From Thoreauomyces humboldtii (taxonomy: Eukaryota > Chytridiomycota > Chytridiomycetes > Spizellomycetales > Powellomycetaceae), in assembly GCA_027596035.1 (NCBI GenBank), contig JADGJA010000107.1, positions 1 to 41,362 of the forward strand: DNA of 41,362 nt, written 5' to 3'. The notes under the pieces were generated by a model. It saw only the letters and a list, made by a program, of their open reading frames with translations. It had not been told where the DNA came from and searched no databases. This document shows positions 29,803 to 40,993 of the stretch, one piece after another. Position 1 is the stretch's first letter. Every line of letters starts with the position of its first letter. A program made the position numbers and the translations under genes.

Positions 29803-32800
29803 CTACTGAGACGGGCCCATGGGCCTCGCCATTGTTGGAGGAAGTTCCAAGATCGCCCGTCGGACCTCGTACCTGACGACGCCACGTAACAGGCCGAGGA
29901 ACGCCAGGGTCACGACGGCGCATACGCCGACCACCACGCCCCATCCTCCTACACCCGCCACGACGACCCTCACGGCCCCCCACCACTCGGCGAACGTTAC
30001 CCGGCCATGGCCGTTCTTGCCATGCACGCTTCCTTTTTTGCCCGTCGGCGTGACGAAGGTGCGGGAAAACGGCGACGCGGTGGCCGACGAGTTGAACTTG
30101 AGTCCCGTCCCTCCGGTCTTCTTCCCGTCGGCCGCCTCGCACAGTCCGCGATCAGGCGACTGCGCGTATCCGCGCTCCGCGAACCGTGAATTTCGGTGTC
30201 CGGTGCGATCGATGTCAGCCATCTCCTTCTCGAGCGGGTGAGAGAGACCCGACAAGGATGGCATCGAACCGTTGAGGTCGGGCGATCCGCCTTCCAGATC
30301 GCTGGTGCTGTCCCCATCCTCCTCGTCCACGTCCGAGCCGTCGCTGTCCGTTTCGACCTCGACCGCATCGATCTCTTCCGCGCCGATCTCACCAAACGAG
30401 CCCACATGGTCGCTCACGTAGGTCCGGATGGCCGCATCGAGCTCCTTGTGATAAGCTTTCAGACCCTCCGGGACAGCTGCGTTGATTGGAGTTTTGAGCC
30501 AGGAAGACTTGAGCCATTCGACCTCGCAGCTGACCCGCAGCCTGGTAGTCGAATCGGACGTCGCTGTCAAACAAAGCTTGACCCGAGACTGGAAAGCAGT
30601 TCCTGAGGGGACATCGGGAGTACGCGAGATCGAAGAGATGCATATTGAGCTATTCAAATATTTGAGACGTGTCAGAAGGGAGAACCTCCTCAATGCTGGA
30701 AAATGAACTGAACTTACCGATGCCCGTTCCGCTTAAAAATCGTTTCGTGCAATTTACAACGAGTCTGTTTGGGTCCTGAGACATTGGTCAGCTATGCCTC
30801 CGCTTTTAGAGGCGAGGAATATTGTCTTACCGATTGCACCATTGAGCGGCACTACATACTCTAGTCTCCGCTGCCACCCTTCCTTGCATGACTCGAAAGA
30901 AACCGGGATCGGATTTACGACCACCTCCGTCGGCTCTGCGAGGTCCGTTTCTGGCGGCACCCAATCGTGAAACATGTAGTCTATGACAACGCAGGATGTC
31001 AGGCATAGCTTGTAAGCAAGCTGCAGACGATTGGCTGTCTCACCTCGAACTTTCCGCTTCGTATGCAGGAACTCGTAAAGAAAACCCTGGGTCGATTCGG
31101 ACTGGTCATACAAAATTCGCCAGAGGGCCTTGACCGGAACATCGAAGACGGAATCAAGCACAGGTATCATTTCCTCATGCAGGGGCCCGCATCCGCAGTC
31201 AGCGGCCGTCACGTGAGCCTTGGCCTCCAGTTTGGGTTTGGCCCGTTTCAGAGGTGAAGATCTCTTTCTTCGTTTCGGCTTGATGCTCTCGGAAAGGGGT
31301 GACGCAGCAGCATGCTTGTGCGTGTGGTTGATGTGAACATGAGGGGGATGCGCATGTATGTGGATGGGATGTTTTGCGTGTGACGTATGACGGGTGGGCG
31401 TATCCTTCAATGGTGGGGTGTGGACCTCGGACATGAGCTCGGTCGGAGTGCTGAAGTCGTCGATGCCATGGCCTGTTGCCTTTTCGATGTCGGGCTCTTC
31501 TTCGTGATCGATATTGTTCCGGTTGGAGGAGTCCACGCGGATCGTGGGTTTGGCGTTCGATGTATCATCGGCAGCATCTCTGACTGGAAAGGGCGGGCCA
31601 TTTGTAACGAAGGTCACGTCCTTGCTTGAAACTTCCGGAGAGAGCTCTCCGTTCAGCAAAATTTGAATCTGGTCTTTGAGAACAACCTCAGGGAGACTGG
31701 TGGACCGGCTCTTGGTACCAGAATCGCCGCCTATCGCATCGTCAGCTTCCGAGAACGCGAAATCCGTGGGGTCCTTATGTTCGGGCTCCGAATGATCTGG
31801 AATCGGATCATTGACTAATTTCAAGGGCGCCTCTTTTCCCTTCCCTTTTCCTTTCGGATCTGATGGTTTATCATTCATGTAAGCGGCGACGCGTTTTTTG
31901 ACCTGATCGCCGCCCATCTTCAGTCGTTCGTGCAACGAGTCGAGTGAGAGGCTGCGAGCTGCAGCTGTAGACTCAGGCACTTCAAGATCCCTGCCCCGAT
32001 CGTCGATATCCTCCTTCGAGTCACCGTCGACACTTTCACGCAGCTCCTGGGCGGACCGTGTGGTGATGGGTTTGAGCTGGAAAGTTTTATTGGCGGCATC
32101 ATCCCATAGGTTTTTCACAAGAGAAAACGTGGCATCGCGGTGCATGAAGCTTGCAAAAAAGTACTGGCATCAAGAACCGTCGTGAGATTCACATCGGGGA
32201 GCCGAAACGAGATGAACGGACTACCTTTGTAGATGACGTTGTGATTTCCAGAGAGTTCGGTATGATGGCAGCAACGTATTTCTTGTCCATGGATACGATA
32301 TCCGTGAAGGGTATCTCAGCCTGTCAATGGTATGAGGTCTCAGCAATCGGAAATGGAGGGCTGGGCTGTCAAAGGCCACGGCCGACATACTGAGTGCACC
32401 CAACCCAGAAGGTTTGCGTAGAAGCAAACATGACGCTGCGAAAGATACATGCGGCCTTGAATCAGGACTTCCTTTTGCCATGCACAAGAGTAGTCTATCG
32501 GATCTGGGTCAATGGCGAGTTCATCCTCCCTGGACAAGCAGTGGTTCGAAACGAACCTTCTACCAGGAGATCATCCCTCGGCAACGTCGGGAACAATTCG
32601 TGAAAGTCCGAGTTGCGCTTTTTGCTAGCGATCCCTGCGTCCTCCCCATCGGCCGAAGCGAGTAAAGCTACTGCGGCTTCAGCGACCGAGTCGCCATCCC
32701 TCGTCAGGACCGAGCGCGGTCGGGTAGCGGAAGGCCTGCGCGTCGCAGGCACACCGGTTGCCGAAGGAGGGGATCCGATCCCGACGAGGGCAGCCGCATC

Positions 32801-33217
32801 CTTACTGCTAGCGTCTGTTGACTGGTTCGTCGTTGGAGATCTCTTTAGTACGTCGCCATCGGGCGAGGTGACGTTGGCTTGGTCGTCCAGGTCCGAGTCA
32901 TTGCTCGGGAGGTGGGCGGTGGTCGCGATGAGCTGCGGCGATGAGCCCACAGAGATGGACCTGCTTGACGTGGAAGCCCTTCCGAATCCGAGGTGCTGCA
33001 AAGAGGCCTGCGCACTGAGCGCACCGAGCGACCATACGCGCCTAACCTCTCCACTGAGTAGCGCGCCTGCCCCTGCACCGACGTGAGCGCTGGCAGGAGC
33101 AGCAGCAGCAGCAGCGACTGCCGGCTCTGGACGTCTGATGTCCGAGGCGAGCAGCTTTGACGGGGACGAGGTCTTGGTAGGGCTTGTCGACGAGTCTCTG
33201 CCGTCCCGTCGTGTCAT
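29803..33217 (-). CDS. LAM/Ysp2 (GRAMD1/Aster)-type sterol transfer protein
   Basis: Seven exons join to 1008 aa: 32557-33217, 32400-32494, 32225-32320, 31044-32163, 30831-30980, 30718-30775, 29803-30649. A Ser/Ala-rich N terminus is followed by a GRAM domain (about 203-306) with KRNSDFHELFPTLP, YLSQRHVCFYANLLGW and FASFMHRDATFSLVKNLW. A disordered linker with a His-rich patch leads to a VASt/StART-like domain (about 605-800) with VPLNGAIGPKQTRC, RTPDVPSG and EVEWLKSSWLKTPI. An acidic stretch and one membrane span (about 955-983) end the protein. Known members sit at ER contact sites and move sterol from the plasma membrane. Domain order and lengths fit; the substrate is inferred from the family. 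Confidence 0.92.
31311..31392 (-). other. His-rich segment in the LAM-type linker
   Basis: Eleven histidines fall in about 28 residues, many in alternating X-His pairs (HIHAHPPHVHINHTHKH). It lies in the disordered linker between GRAM and VASt domains. This is not a standard part of the family as I know it. Confidence 0.7.
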
Positions 33218-33873
33218 GCTACCGACTCTTGTTCACCTCGATGCTTTGAGCAGAATAGGGTGGAAGGAAGGGAAGGAGCTGAAAGGACATGACGTGTCGG
33301 CTCACACCTGCACCTCACCTTGCTCGTTCGACAGCTCGCTGCTCCTGGGTGCAGATCACGAGACCTCGAGTGGTGTGGGCCCTAGGAGGGGGGGGGGGCG
33401 GACGGTGAGATGTTGCGGTATGTGATATGGTACTGTACATGACTGTATGCATGGGTTGCTTTGACGAACCGATTATCAAAGTCAAGGTCCCTATCTTTGG
33501 GAGCGTTTGCTGATGACATCTGCTCTAGAGGTCTGCTTGGGGAACAGTACTGTGTAGTTGAAGAAAATAGCATCGAAACTGCCCGTATTAGAACCTGCAT
33601 CTTCATCACAAGGCAAAATGGTGCGAAAAGGGTGCTGTATGCTTCGACCTACGTACGATACCAGAGCGAACTCTAGAGCGAACTGCCGCTTCTCGTAAAC
33701 GGTGGCTGACCAACCTGGTTGGACAGACAGCGGAGTTTTTTGGAGACCCCGCCGCACATCGTAGAGCTGACGAAACATAGACGACATCACATCGTTTCTT
33801 TCCAAGTGATCAACGTTCTCAGAGGTGTCGACAACGACGAAGCTCTTCTCCCAGCCACACCAGAGTGCTCGCT
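33218..33873. promoter_or_regulatory. Divergent promoter region, LAM-type / EFHC1-like
   Basis: 656 bp between divergent start codons. It contains an 11-G run (33388-33398). Short frames on either strand lack support. No TATA box was recognised. Confidence 0.45.
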
Positions 33874-36431
33874 ATGCACGAACTGCGCTCCCCGACGCAA
33901 GTCTCGCACATCCCGTTCCTCCCTGGCAACACCGTCCGAGATGTGACCGTGAGTTCGATATCTGGCAAGGGCTCCGATCGGATTGTATTCACATGTCTCT
34001 GACGGTTTGGGGTATTCGCTTTTGCTCGTTCGTAGAAGAATGATTTCCGCGTCCGACACACCCTCGACTACAAGAACGGTTACGCTCTTCGTCACGTCGA
34101 CCTCCCACCGGACCTGAAGTCTCCTGAATACCTGCTGAGACTACCAACGGGCGTCGGAGCTGACCCTTGGATCACGTATGGGGACAGGCCGCCCCAGGCG
34201 AGCGACCACACCGGTCGGACGCCGTTTGTACCTGCCCATGTGTTGTTCGACAAAGTGGTATGCATTAGAAGGGCTATCGGCGGCAAAGAGGCCGTACTAC
34301 GAGATGTGGGCCGAGCTGCGTCTGACATGCATCATTCCTCCTTTTGCCAAAAGGTGCTGAGGTTCGACGCATACTTCAAGCAGACCGTTCATGAGTCCGT
34401 CGAGAAGTATCACCTGCGACGAGTTCGCATCCTCTACTACGTTGAGGACGATTCCATCGCTGTGGTGGAGCCTCCTGTCGAGAACAGCGGAATCCCACAG
34501 GGCGTCCTCATCAAGCGTCAGAGGCTTCCTAAAAACTCAACAGAGTTCTTCACAGCTCGCGATTTCAACCTTGGGCAGAACGTCACGTTCTACGGGAAGA
34601 CGTTCCGGGTCGTCGACTGCGATGTCTTTACCAGGGTAGGGACATTGCCTCTCTGCACGCTGGAAAAAGCGGCATCCGATCGTTTTTCGCTACTCGGACT
34701 CTGATCTGGCTTCCGTATGCTCAGAAATACATGAACGAGACGGAGCACATCACTCTGAACAATCCGGAGCGAATGCCCGAGGACCCTCACGAGCAGCACC
34801 GTCTTCGACCGACCCGAGCCTACGTCGCTGGACCAAAGCCTCCGGATAAGCTCAAGCGATTTCTCGAGAACGACAGGAAAGTGCTTCGCTTCTTCTGCGT
34901 CTGGGACGATCGACTCAGCATGTTTGGAGAGCTCAGAGAGTTTGTGAGTTTCCCTTGATCGTTTTCGTTTTTGATCGTTGACGGACGCCCATCTCACCCT
35001 ATGAACGATAAGGTCTTGCATTACTACTTGGTGGACGACAGCGTCGAGGTTCGCGAGGTGCAGAAGCCCAACAACGGTCGCGACCCTTTCCCGATCCTTC
35101 TGCGGCGTCAGCAGCTCCCGAAGGCTTTCCACGAACTCACCGGTACCGGGGCGACTGCGTTTCGTGGTGATACTGTGATGCCTCGTGACTAAAACCCCCT
35201 TGCACGACCTATCTCAGACGTCAACGATGCGTCGAAATACACATGGAAGGACTTCAAAGTGGGTGGCATCATCAACATCCTCGGCCGACCGTTCCTCATG
35301 TAAGACCTCCACGGAAAAAGACCGTCACCGTCCCTATCTATATGTGTGTTTCTCACTCTTGACGGGATTCCGGGCATGTAGCCGCGACTGCGACGATTCG
35401 ACTCGAGCCTTCTACAGCGCCCACCTCGGCGACGACATGCAGGCCCTTCCGGTCGCTCCGCCTTCCGCGACCGGGCGCCAGCAGGGAGCGACGGACGAGA
35501 CGCCACCGTACAACGGTTTCGGTTCCGTGGAGGACTCGTTGGGCAGCGTCAAGTACCTGGTCCTCAAGCCTCCGAAGAAGGACTTTATCAAGATGTTGGA
35601 GAACGAGCACAAGGTGCTGAGATTCGTGGCGAAGCTGGTAAGAACCTTCCCTGCCTCGCGACTGCTCAGTGAAAGGGACGCTCGGGCTGATGTGTGTGTG
35701 TGTGTGTGTGTGAGCAGACGTCCAAACACAAGGAGGATTCGGAGCGTCGATTCGTCATCAGCTATCGTCTTTCAGACGACATGATGACCATCTACGAGCC
35801 ACCTCAACGGTATCCCATGGCAACAATGATATTTCTGGTGCCTTTTCCCACTTCCCTGACCATGTTTGCTTCCATGACCACAGAAACGCTGGAATCCTAG
35901 GAGGAAAATTCATGGAACGCACACGGGTCCTCCTCCCAGGATCCGCGCTGACCGATCCCCAGGGACCGTCCTACTACACGGCTCGGGACCTCCACGTCGG
36001 CAACACCGTGACGGTGTTCGCCCACCACTTTGTCCTCCTGGACGCGGACGAGTACGTGTTCAACTACATGGAGAGCGACCCGAATCAGTTCCCTCAGAGC
36101 GACGCGCAGAGATGCGTCGAGAAGGCCAGGAGCGTCGTGGGCGGACGGGGTGGAGAGGAGGGGAAGAGGTTGCTCAAGGAGGTTCTGGACGCGGCGAGTG
36201 GGGACGAGACGGGACGTTGCGACCGGTTGAAGCTCTTGGAGGCTGGAAAGAGGGTATGGGGTGACGCTTTGACGAACCATGTAAGTCATCCCTGAGCGGC
36301 TCGGCTGTGACGAGTTACGGGCGTTTCTGACCCAAGATGGGGGCATTTTCCAGGAAGTCATCACGCTCGCGCGTCAGTTCGAGGACACGCAACGCAAGGT
36401 CAACTACGATGCGCTTCTGCAAGCGCTGTAG
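33874..36431 (+). CDS. EFHC1: EFHC1/2-like axonemal protein with three DM10 domains
   Basis: Ten exons join in phase to 610 aa: 33874-33948, 34036-34257, 34354-34635, 34725-34943, 35013-35142, 35218-35299, 35382-35637, 35718-35809, 35884-36280, 36354-36431. Three DM10 domains (about 100-195, 240-345 and 408-510) are seen: VLRFDAYFKQTVHE with GKTFRVVDCDVFTR, then VLRFFCVWDD with VLHYYLVDDSVEVREV, then HKVLRFVAK with ISYRLSDDMMTIYEPP. EFHC proteins are microtubule inner proteins of the flagellar doublet (Chlamydomonas Rib72 family). The C-terminal region aligns with their EF hands, but I see no canonical Asp-rich calcium loop. The start is supported by the family-specific HIPFLPGNTV after the ATG. 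Confidence 0.93.
35691..35712 (+). repeat. (TG)11 dinucleotide repeat in an EFHC1 intron
   Basis: Eleven TG units run up to four bases before the AG of intron 7, replacing the usual pyrimidine tract at this 3' splice site. Confidence 0.95.
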
Positions 36432-36676
36432 GAATCTCGCACTGCCGTTTGCGGGCCGGTCCCTGCTTTTTCCTCTCCTGCCTGGCGATACCAATACCAC
36501 GAAATATGGCTCGAAGCAGAGTCCGTCAGAAGTCAGCAGTAGAGTGTGCCCGGTGTTCTTCCAGTATGTCGAAAGAGCGTTCTGAGAAGCATGATTCAGC
36601 TCGAACCGAAGCAGCAGGAAAATTTGCGATCCATCAGAAGCCTCGATGGTAGTATATTGACAAGTGAAGCAGATTT
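36432..36676. other. Convergent intergenic region EFHC1 / uL15m
   Basis: 245 bp between two convergent stop codons with nothing recognisable beyond likely 3' untranslated sequence. Confidence 0.5.
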
Positions 36677-37801
36677 CTAAGCGACAGGTACTCGTGCACG
36701 GCTCTTCTGCAACAACGTCTTGACCAGCTGGCGCTTGTCGATGCCCTCCGCTTCCTGCGCCAGGTATCCTCGATGCGCCTCGTCCGTATACCGTGCTGCA
36801 CACAAGAAATTTCAAAGCGGTTGGTCATTCGGGCGCGCGCAGAAGGGGATGGCGATGTCGAGCACGAGGGTGCTGCTTACCGAGATCTGCCGACCGTGTT
36901 GGCATCGGGTTGACGGGCATGATGGCCCACTTGTCCGGTCGGAGGATGGCCTTCAGGGCAACCTTGCCGTGGTACACGGACGTGACCGTCCCTCCCAGCT
37001 TCTCTATCAGCTGCACGGCAGGCTGCGTCACCCGCGTCACCTCGATGTCCACCTTCTTGTCAAAGAATTCTCCTCCCTGACGAAACATAGAGAGATCCGA
37101 TCCGTCAGTCCTGAATGTTCCATTCCCTGTTCTCAACACTGGTGGTGATATATCCCGCACCTTTCCGAGCAGCACGATTCCGTCCTTGATCTTCCCGACC
37201 GCCTTGGCCTGCACCAGGTCGGCGATGGTGATCTTCTTGGAAGCGTCCAGCTTCCCGCTGTCGATGAAGTGTTGCAGGGTGTCCAAATAGAGACGGGTGA
37301 AGCGGGGCTTGTCGAGGCCTCGGAGACCCATGTGCGGGATGGCCTTGATGATGCCGCTCTGACCTCCCTCGAATCCGGGGGTCGGTCGCGACTTGTGCTG
37401 ACGAGCCTTGTAGCCCTTCTGCCCACGTCCCGACGTCTTTCCCTTTCCGCCTTCTCCACGTCCCAGGATCTTTCGCTGTTACATTTTTAGCCAGACAGGA
37501 AGGGAAGTTGAGAGAAGGCGTTGCGCGCGCATGGGGAACCCTCCACGGTCGAGACCGATACCTTCCGCCTGGCTCCGTTGTTGTCCCTGACGTTTCCCGA
37601 GTGGATGAACTCCTTTGGTCGTTGGACCACCACGGACGCGAAACCCTTTGCGGACGACGGTGGTGGAGTGGACGGTCGGAAGACGGTGGAAGGGCGAGCG
37701 AGGGCGGCGTGGTTCGCGAGGAGGCAGGATGGTGAGCGATGGAGCTGAGATGCCGCCCGGAGGCACCTTGGGACGACCCTAGCGGCGAGGTTGAACGTCA
37801 T
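36677..37801 (-). CDS. MRPL15: Mitochondrial ribosomal protein uL15m
   Basis: Exons 37562-37801, 37161-37475, 36881-37076 and 36677-36795 join to 289 aa. The N terminus is an Arg/Ala/Ser-rich mitochondrial presequence (about 1-58) without acidic residues. Then follows the uL15 signature NNGARRKRKILGRGEGGKGK and TSGRGQKGYKARQHK, followed by GFEGGQSGIIKAIPHMGL. The C-terminal half matches fungal and animal mitochondrial L15 forms (VTSVYHGKVALKAILRPDKW). It is a component of the large mitoribosomal subunit near the peptide exit region. The ATG at 37801 is the only good start. Confidence 0.94.
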
Positions 37802-38679
37802 GGTAGCGATGGGGGAAGCGGGCCAGTCTCACGTCAAGAGGATGGATCTCGCAATGTCAAATGGGGTGAATGGGCAGGTGCCCAGAGAGAAGCCCTCAAT
37901 CGAAAGCAAAACCCCTCCCTCTATTGCTTGCCCAGCCACAACGTGAACCCTGGACCAGGGTACCGCTCTGATACCCGGGTTCGTGGCCCCTGGGTTCCAC
38001 CCTCGTCGATCCTGTCCGGACCCAGCGGACGTCCCCCATCATTCCCTTGTGTGACGGGGAAAGGGGAAAGGGGGAAAGAGAGAGAAGAGAGAGAGCCCCA
38101 AATTTTTCACCCTCCTGTTTCTTTCCCAACTGGACTGCTGGGCTGTGTGTGCGTGTGTGCGTGGGAGGAGCCTTTGAGCGCAGATTTTCGGTGTGCTCAT
38201 CCTTTTGGCCGGATACAGCACAGTCCGCTCGGTACACGATGGGGAGGAAACGATACCCGTAGTACCGGTACACCCCGACTGGGGAACGGAAACGTGGAGA
38301 CACAGGCGCACAGCAACTTCACCGGAAGGAGGAGGCCCCGACTCTCGCGGGAAAGCGGTCCCGTCCAGCCCTCGAGCGCCCAGCTTCTGTGCGCCGTTGT
38401 TCGTCGTGCTCTGCCTCCGGATCACCCACCGACAAGGGGGCGTGCGAGGCCGCAAGCCAAGCCTCGTTCATATCGCTCTACCGCAGCGTTCCTTCGCCCG
38501 TCGAGCTTCTTGATATCTGCAAGAGGACTGGTAAGAGACCGTCTCCCCTTCCAAGACTGTGCAAGCTATACCCGTCGCTCAGATCCTCTTTTGTTCTTTC
38601 GGTGATCCCTTTCGCCTTTCAGTAACCTCACCTCAGCATCAGCCTCGGTGTATCCCGCCCTACTCGACACACTCCGACA
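37802..38679. other. Divergent intergenic region uL15m / SH3 membrane protein
   Basis: 878 bp hold both promoters. A 288-codon plus-strand frame (37739-38605) partly antisense to uL15m looks like a chance frame in G/C-rich sequence. A GTGTGTGCGTGTGTGCGTG tract lies near 38145. No TATA box was recognised. Confidence 0.5.
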
Positions 38680-40993
38680 ATGCCATCCTTGAGCTCTCTC
38701 CTCGGGCTCGTTGGACTAGCTGCGATCGCACCAGCCTTCGCTGCCACCACTTGCAAGTACCTGGACGAGACCAACATCTGCGGACCAGCGTTCACTGGAT
38801 ACCCCGCCAAGGTGGACACGGCGACCTTCAACGCCGGCATCCAGAGCCTTGCCACACTCAGCAAGGCTGGTTGCAATGGGAATACGGACTCGCTTCGATA
38901 CCAGACGTCCGCGTGGTGCGCGGCGTACATCACGAGTCAGCTCCTTGAAACTGACTGCGTGGCCCAGGTCCCCACCACCAACATCGACCCAACCAACCTC
39001 TGTGCCGCTCAGTGCAACATCGCTTCTGTGACTCACAACGCCTACCTGGCGGACACGACCGTCTGTCCCGCGGTGCCCGCCGTGGGGCCAGCGCAGACCG
39101 CCAGAAACACCACACCCTTCGAGACCTACAACGTCAACCCCAACTATGCCAGCTACTGCGACTACGTTGCCACCAGGAATCCCGCTACGTGTTGGGGCGG
39201 TGTTTCGGCCGAAAACGGTGCCGTTTGCGGTAAGTACGCTCGACCGGGGTCGACGTGTTCTCCCTTCGTCTTCTTTCTCCTCGATGCTCATCTTTAGAAT
39301 CTCCGTAGGATATTTCAACCAGACTGTCGCAAACGTTCAATGCCGGAGCAACGCCAACGACCCGTGCTGCAAGGAGCTCTTGCTGTCGATCAGCACAGGG
39401 AAGCCCTTCTCCACCGTGGTGCCGGCCGGTACGGCATCCAGCAGTAACCACACTACGATCGTGGTTGTCGCCATCGTCCTGATCGCGCTGGTCGCGGTCG
39501 GCATCGGCGGGTGCCTGTGTGTACGCGGACGCAACAACAGGCGTCAGCAAAAGCGTAGCCGCAACGTCGAGGTCGGATCTGGAAACATGTACTCGTCCAA
39601 AAGCGACCCTTATAGCCAGCAGAACGACCACCGCAACGCCCCACCTGTTCCGCGGATCCCCGTCACTGTCGTCAAGAGCGCTCTGAAGACTTCCCCAAGC
39701 GTTTACAACAACAACAACAACAACAATGGCTACGGACAGCAGCAGCAGCAGCAGCAGCAGAACTTCCACCAGCAAGCACCCCTCTCGCCCTCCTTCCGTG
39801 ACAGCTGGTCTTCCCCGCTCTCGCCTCCGGAAGCGTATCACCCGGAAATTCCCATGGCACCGATGTCTTCCGTGACTCGCCAGCCCGAATATCAGAGCCA
39901 CCAGCAATACCCAGGCTCTCAACCTCAACAGCAGGAGTCAAGCCCCTTCGAAGCTTCCATGATGACCAGCCTCCCACGCAACCTGACAGGCTCGGACACT
40001 ACCGAAAGCACGTATGCACCGAACGCGTCTGCCGGGCAGCACACCGACTCGAGTAGCCCATGGAACGCACCTGTGGTCACCGCGAAGTCCCTTTCGCCGA
40101 CGTTCCCCATGTCTCCTCTGGAGGCGGCCATCGCTACCTCTGCTCAGATGGAAGCCAACGATGCCGGCGAGCTGCTCAACATTCCGATGCGCGTGCTCCA
40201 CCAGTACGACCCAACGCTTCTCGACGAACTGCCCCTTCAAGCCGGTTCCGAGATCGTCATGATCCGCTGCTTCGACGACGGCTGGGCCTTGGGCGTTAAC
40301 CCGGGGACCGGACAGACGGGCGCTTTCCCCTTGGTGTGCGTCGCCAACCTCGACAGCGCGACCCCGGCGGACAAGCAGCAGGAACAGGCCGCCAGTCAGG
40401 AGATCGAGATCAGCAAGCGAGCATCGTCGCAGCAGTTCCTCTCCAAGATGGACCAGGATCGTCTTCGCATGATGGGACGCGAGACGGTCCGTCGTAGCAT
40501 GGGAGGTGACCTTCGTGGAACATCATCCCCGCGACCCTTCTCTCCTCTCCAGAACACGAGCGCAGCAGCGGCGCCGAGGAGTCCGATGCCTCACGATTCG
40601 TTCGGCAAGCCCAGTCCACTGTCCAAGAACGTCGAGACGGCACCCTCGGATCCGTTCGTCGTCGAAGGTGAACCCGAGACGCCTTCCCTCCCCGTCGCCG
40701 CACCCCCTCGTCGCGCCATCCCGACCAACGAGGCAGAGAGGCTCTCACCGACCCACCGTGATTCCGGACCGTTCGACGACGAGCATCGCATCGCCGACAT
40801 CACCACCGACGTCGGTGCTTCCTCCCACGTTCTTCCAGAAGTCTCCTCGTCCGACGGTTCCCTGGGAATCAACATGCCGTCCTCGACCGACGCTCCAGCG
40901 GCGACCAACAAGACCGAATCTCTCGACGATTACTACACCAGCGCGGCCGAGAGCCTGGCCGGCGACGACGAGAATCCGTTCAAGAGCCATTGA
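38680..40993 (+). CDS. Single-pass membrane protein: Cys-rich ectodomain, SH3 tail
   Basis: Exons 38680-39229 and 39309-40993 join to 744 aa. A signal peptide (MPSLSSLLGLVGLAAIAPAFA) is followed by an ectodomain of about 205 residues with many cysteines (CKYLDETNICG, DTTVC, NDPCCKELL) and N-glycosylation sites. One membrane span lies at about 231-254 (TTIVVVAIVLIALVAVGIGG), followed by basic stop-transfer residues. The cytosolic part of about 490 residues is disordered, with poly-Asn and poly-Gln runs near 318-335 and PxxP motifs (PPVPRIP). One SH3 domain sits at about 477-531 (MRVLHQYDPTLLDELPLQAG and DDGWALGVNPGTGQTGAFP). The layout resembles fungal cell-surface sensors or polarity proteins (Fus1- or Sho1-like logic), but I know no exact named orthologue. 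Confidence 0.85.

Noticed and set aside
37739..38605. Plus-strand frame of 288 codons between uL15m and the SH3 gene
   Set aside because: It begins antisense inside uL15m exon 1, and composition and lack of motifs indicate a chance frame.
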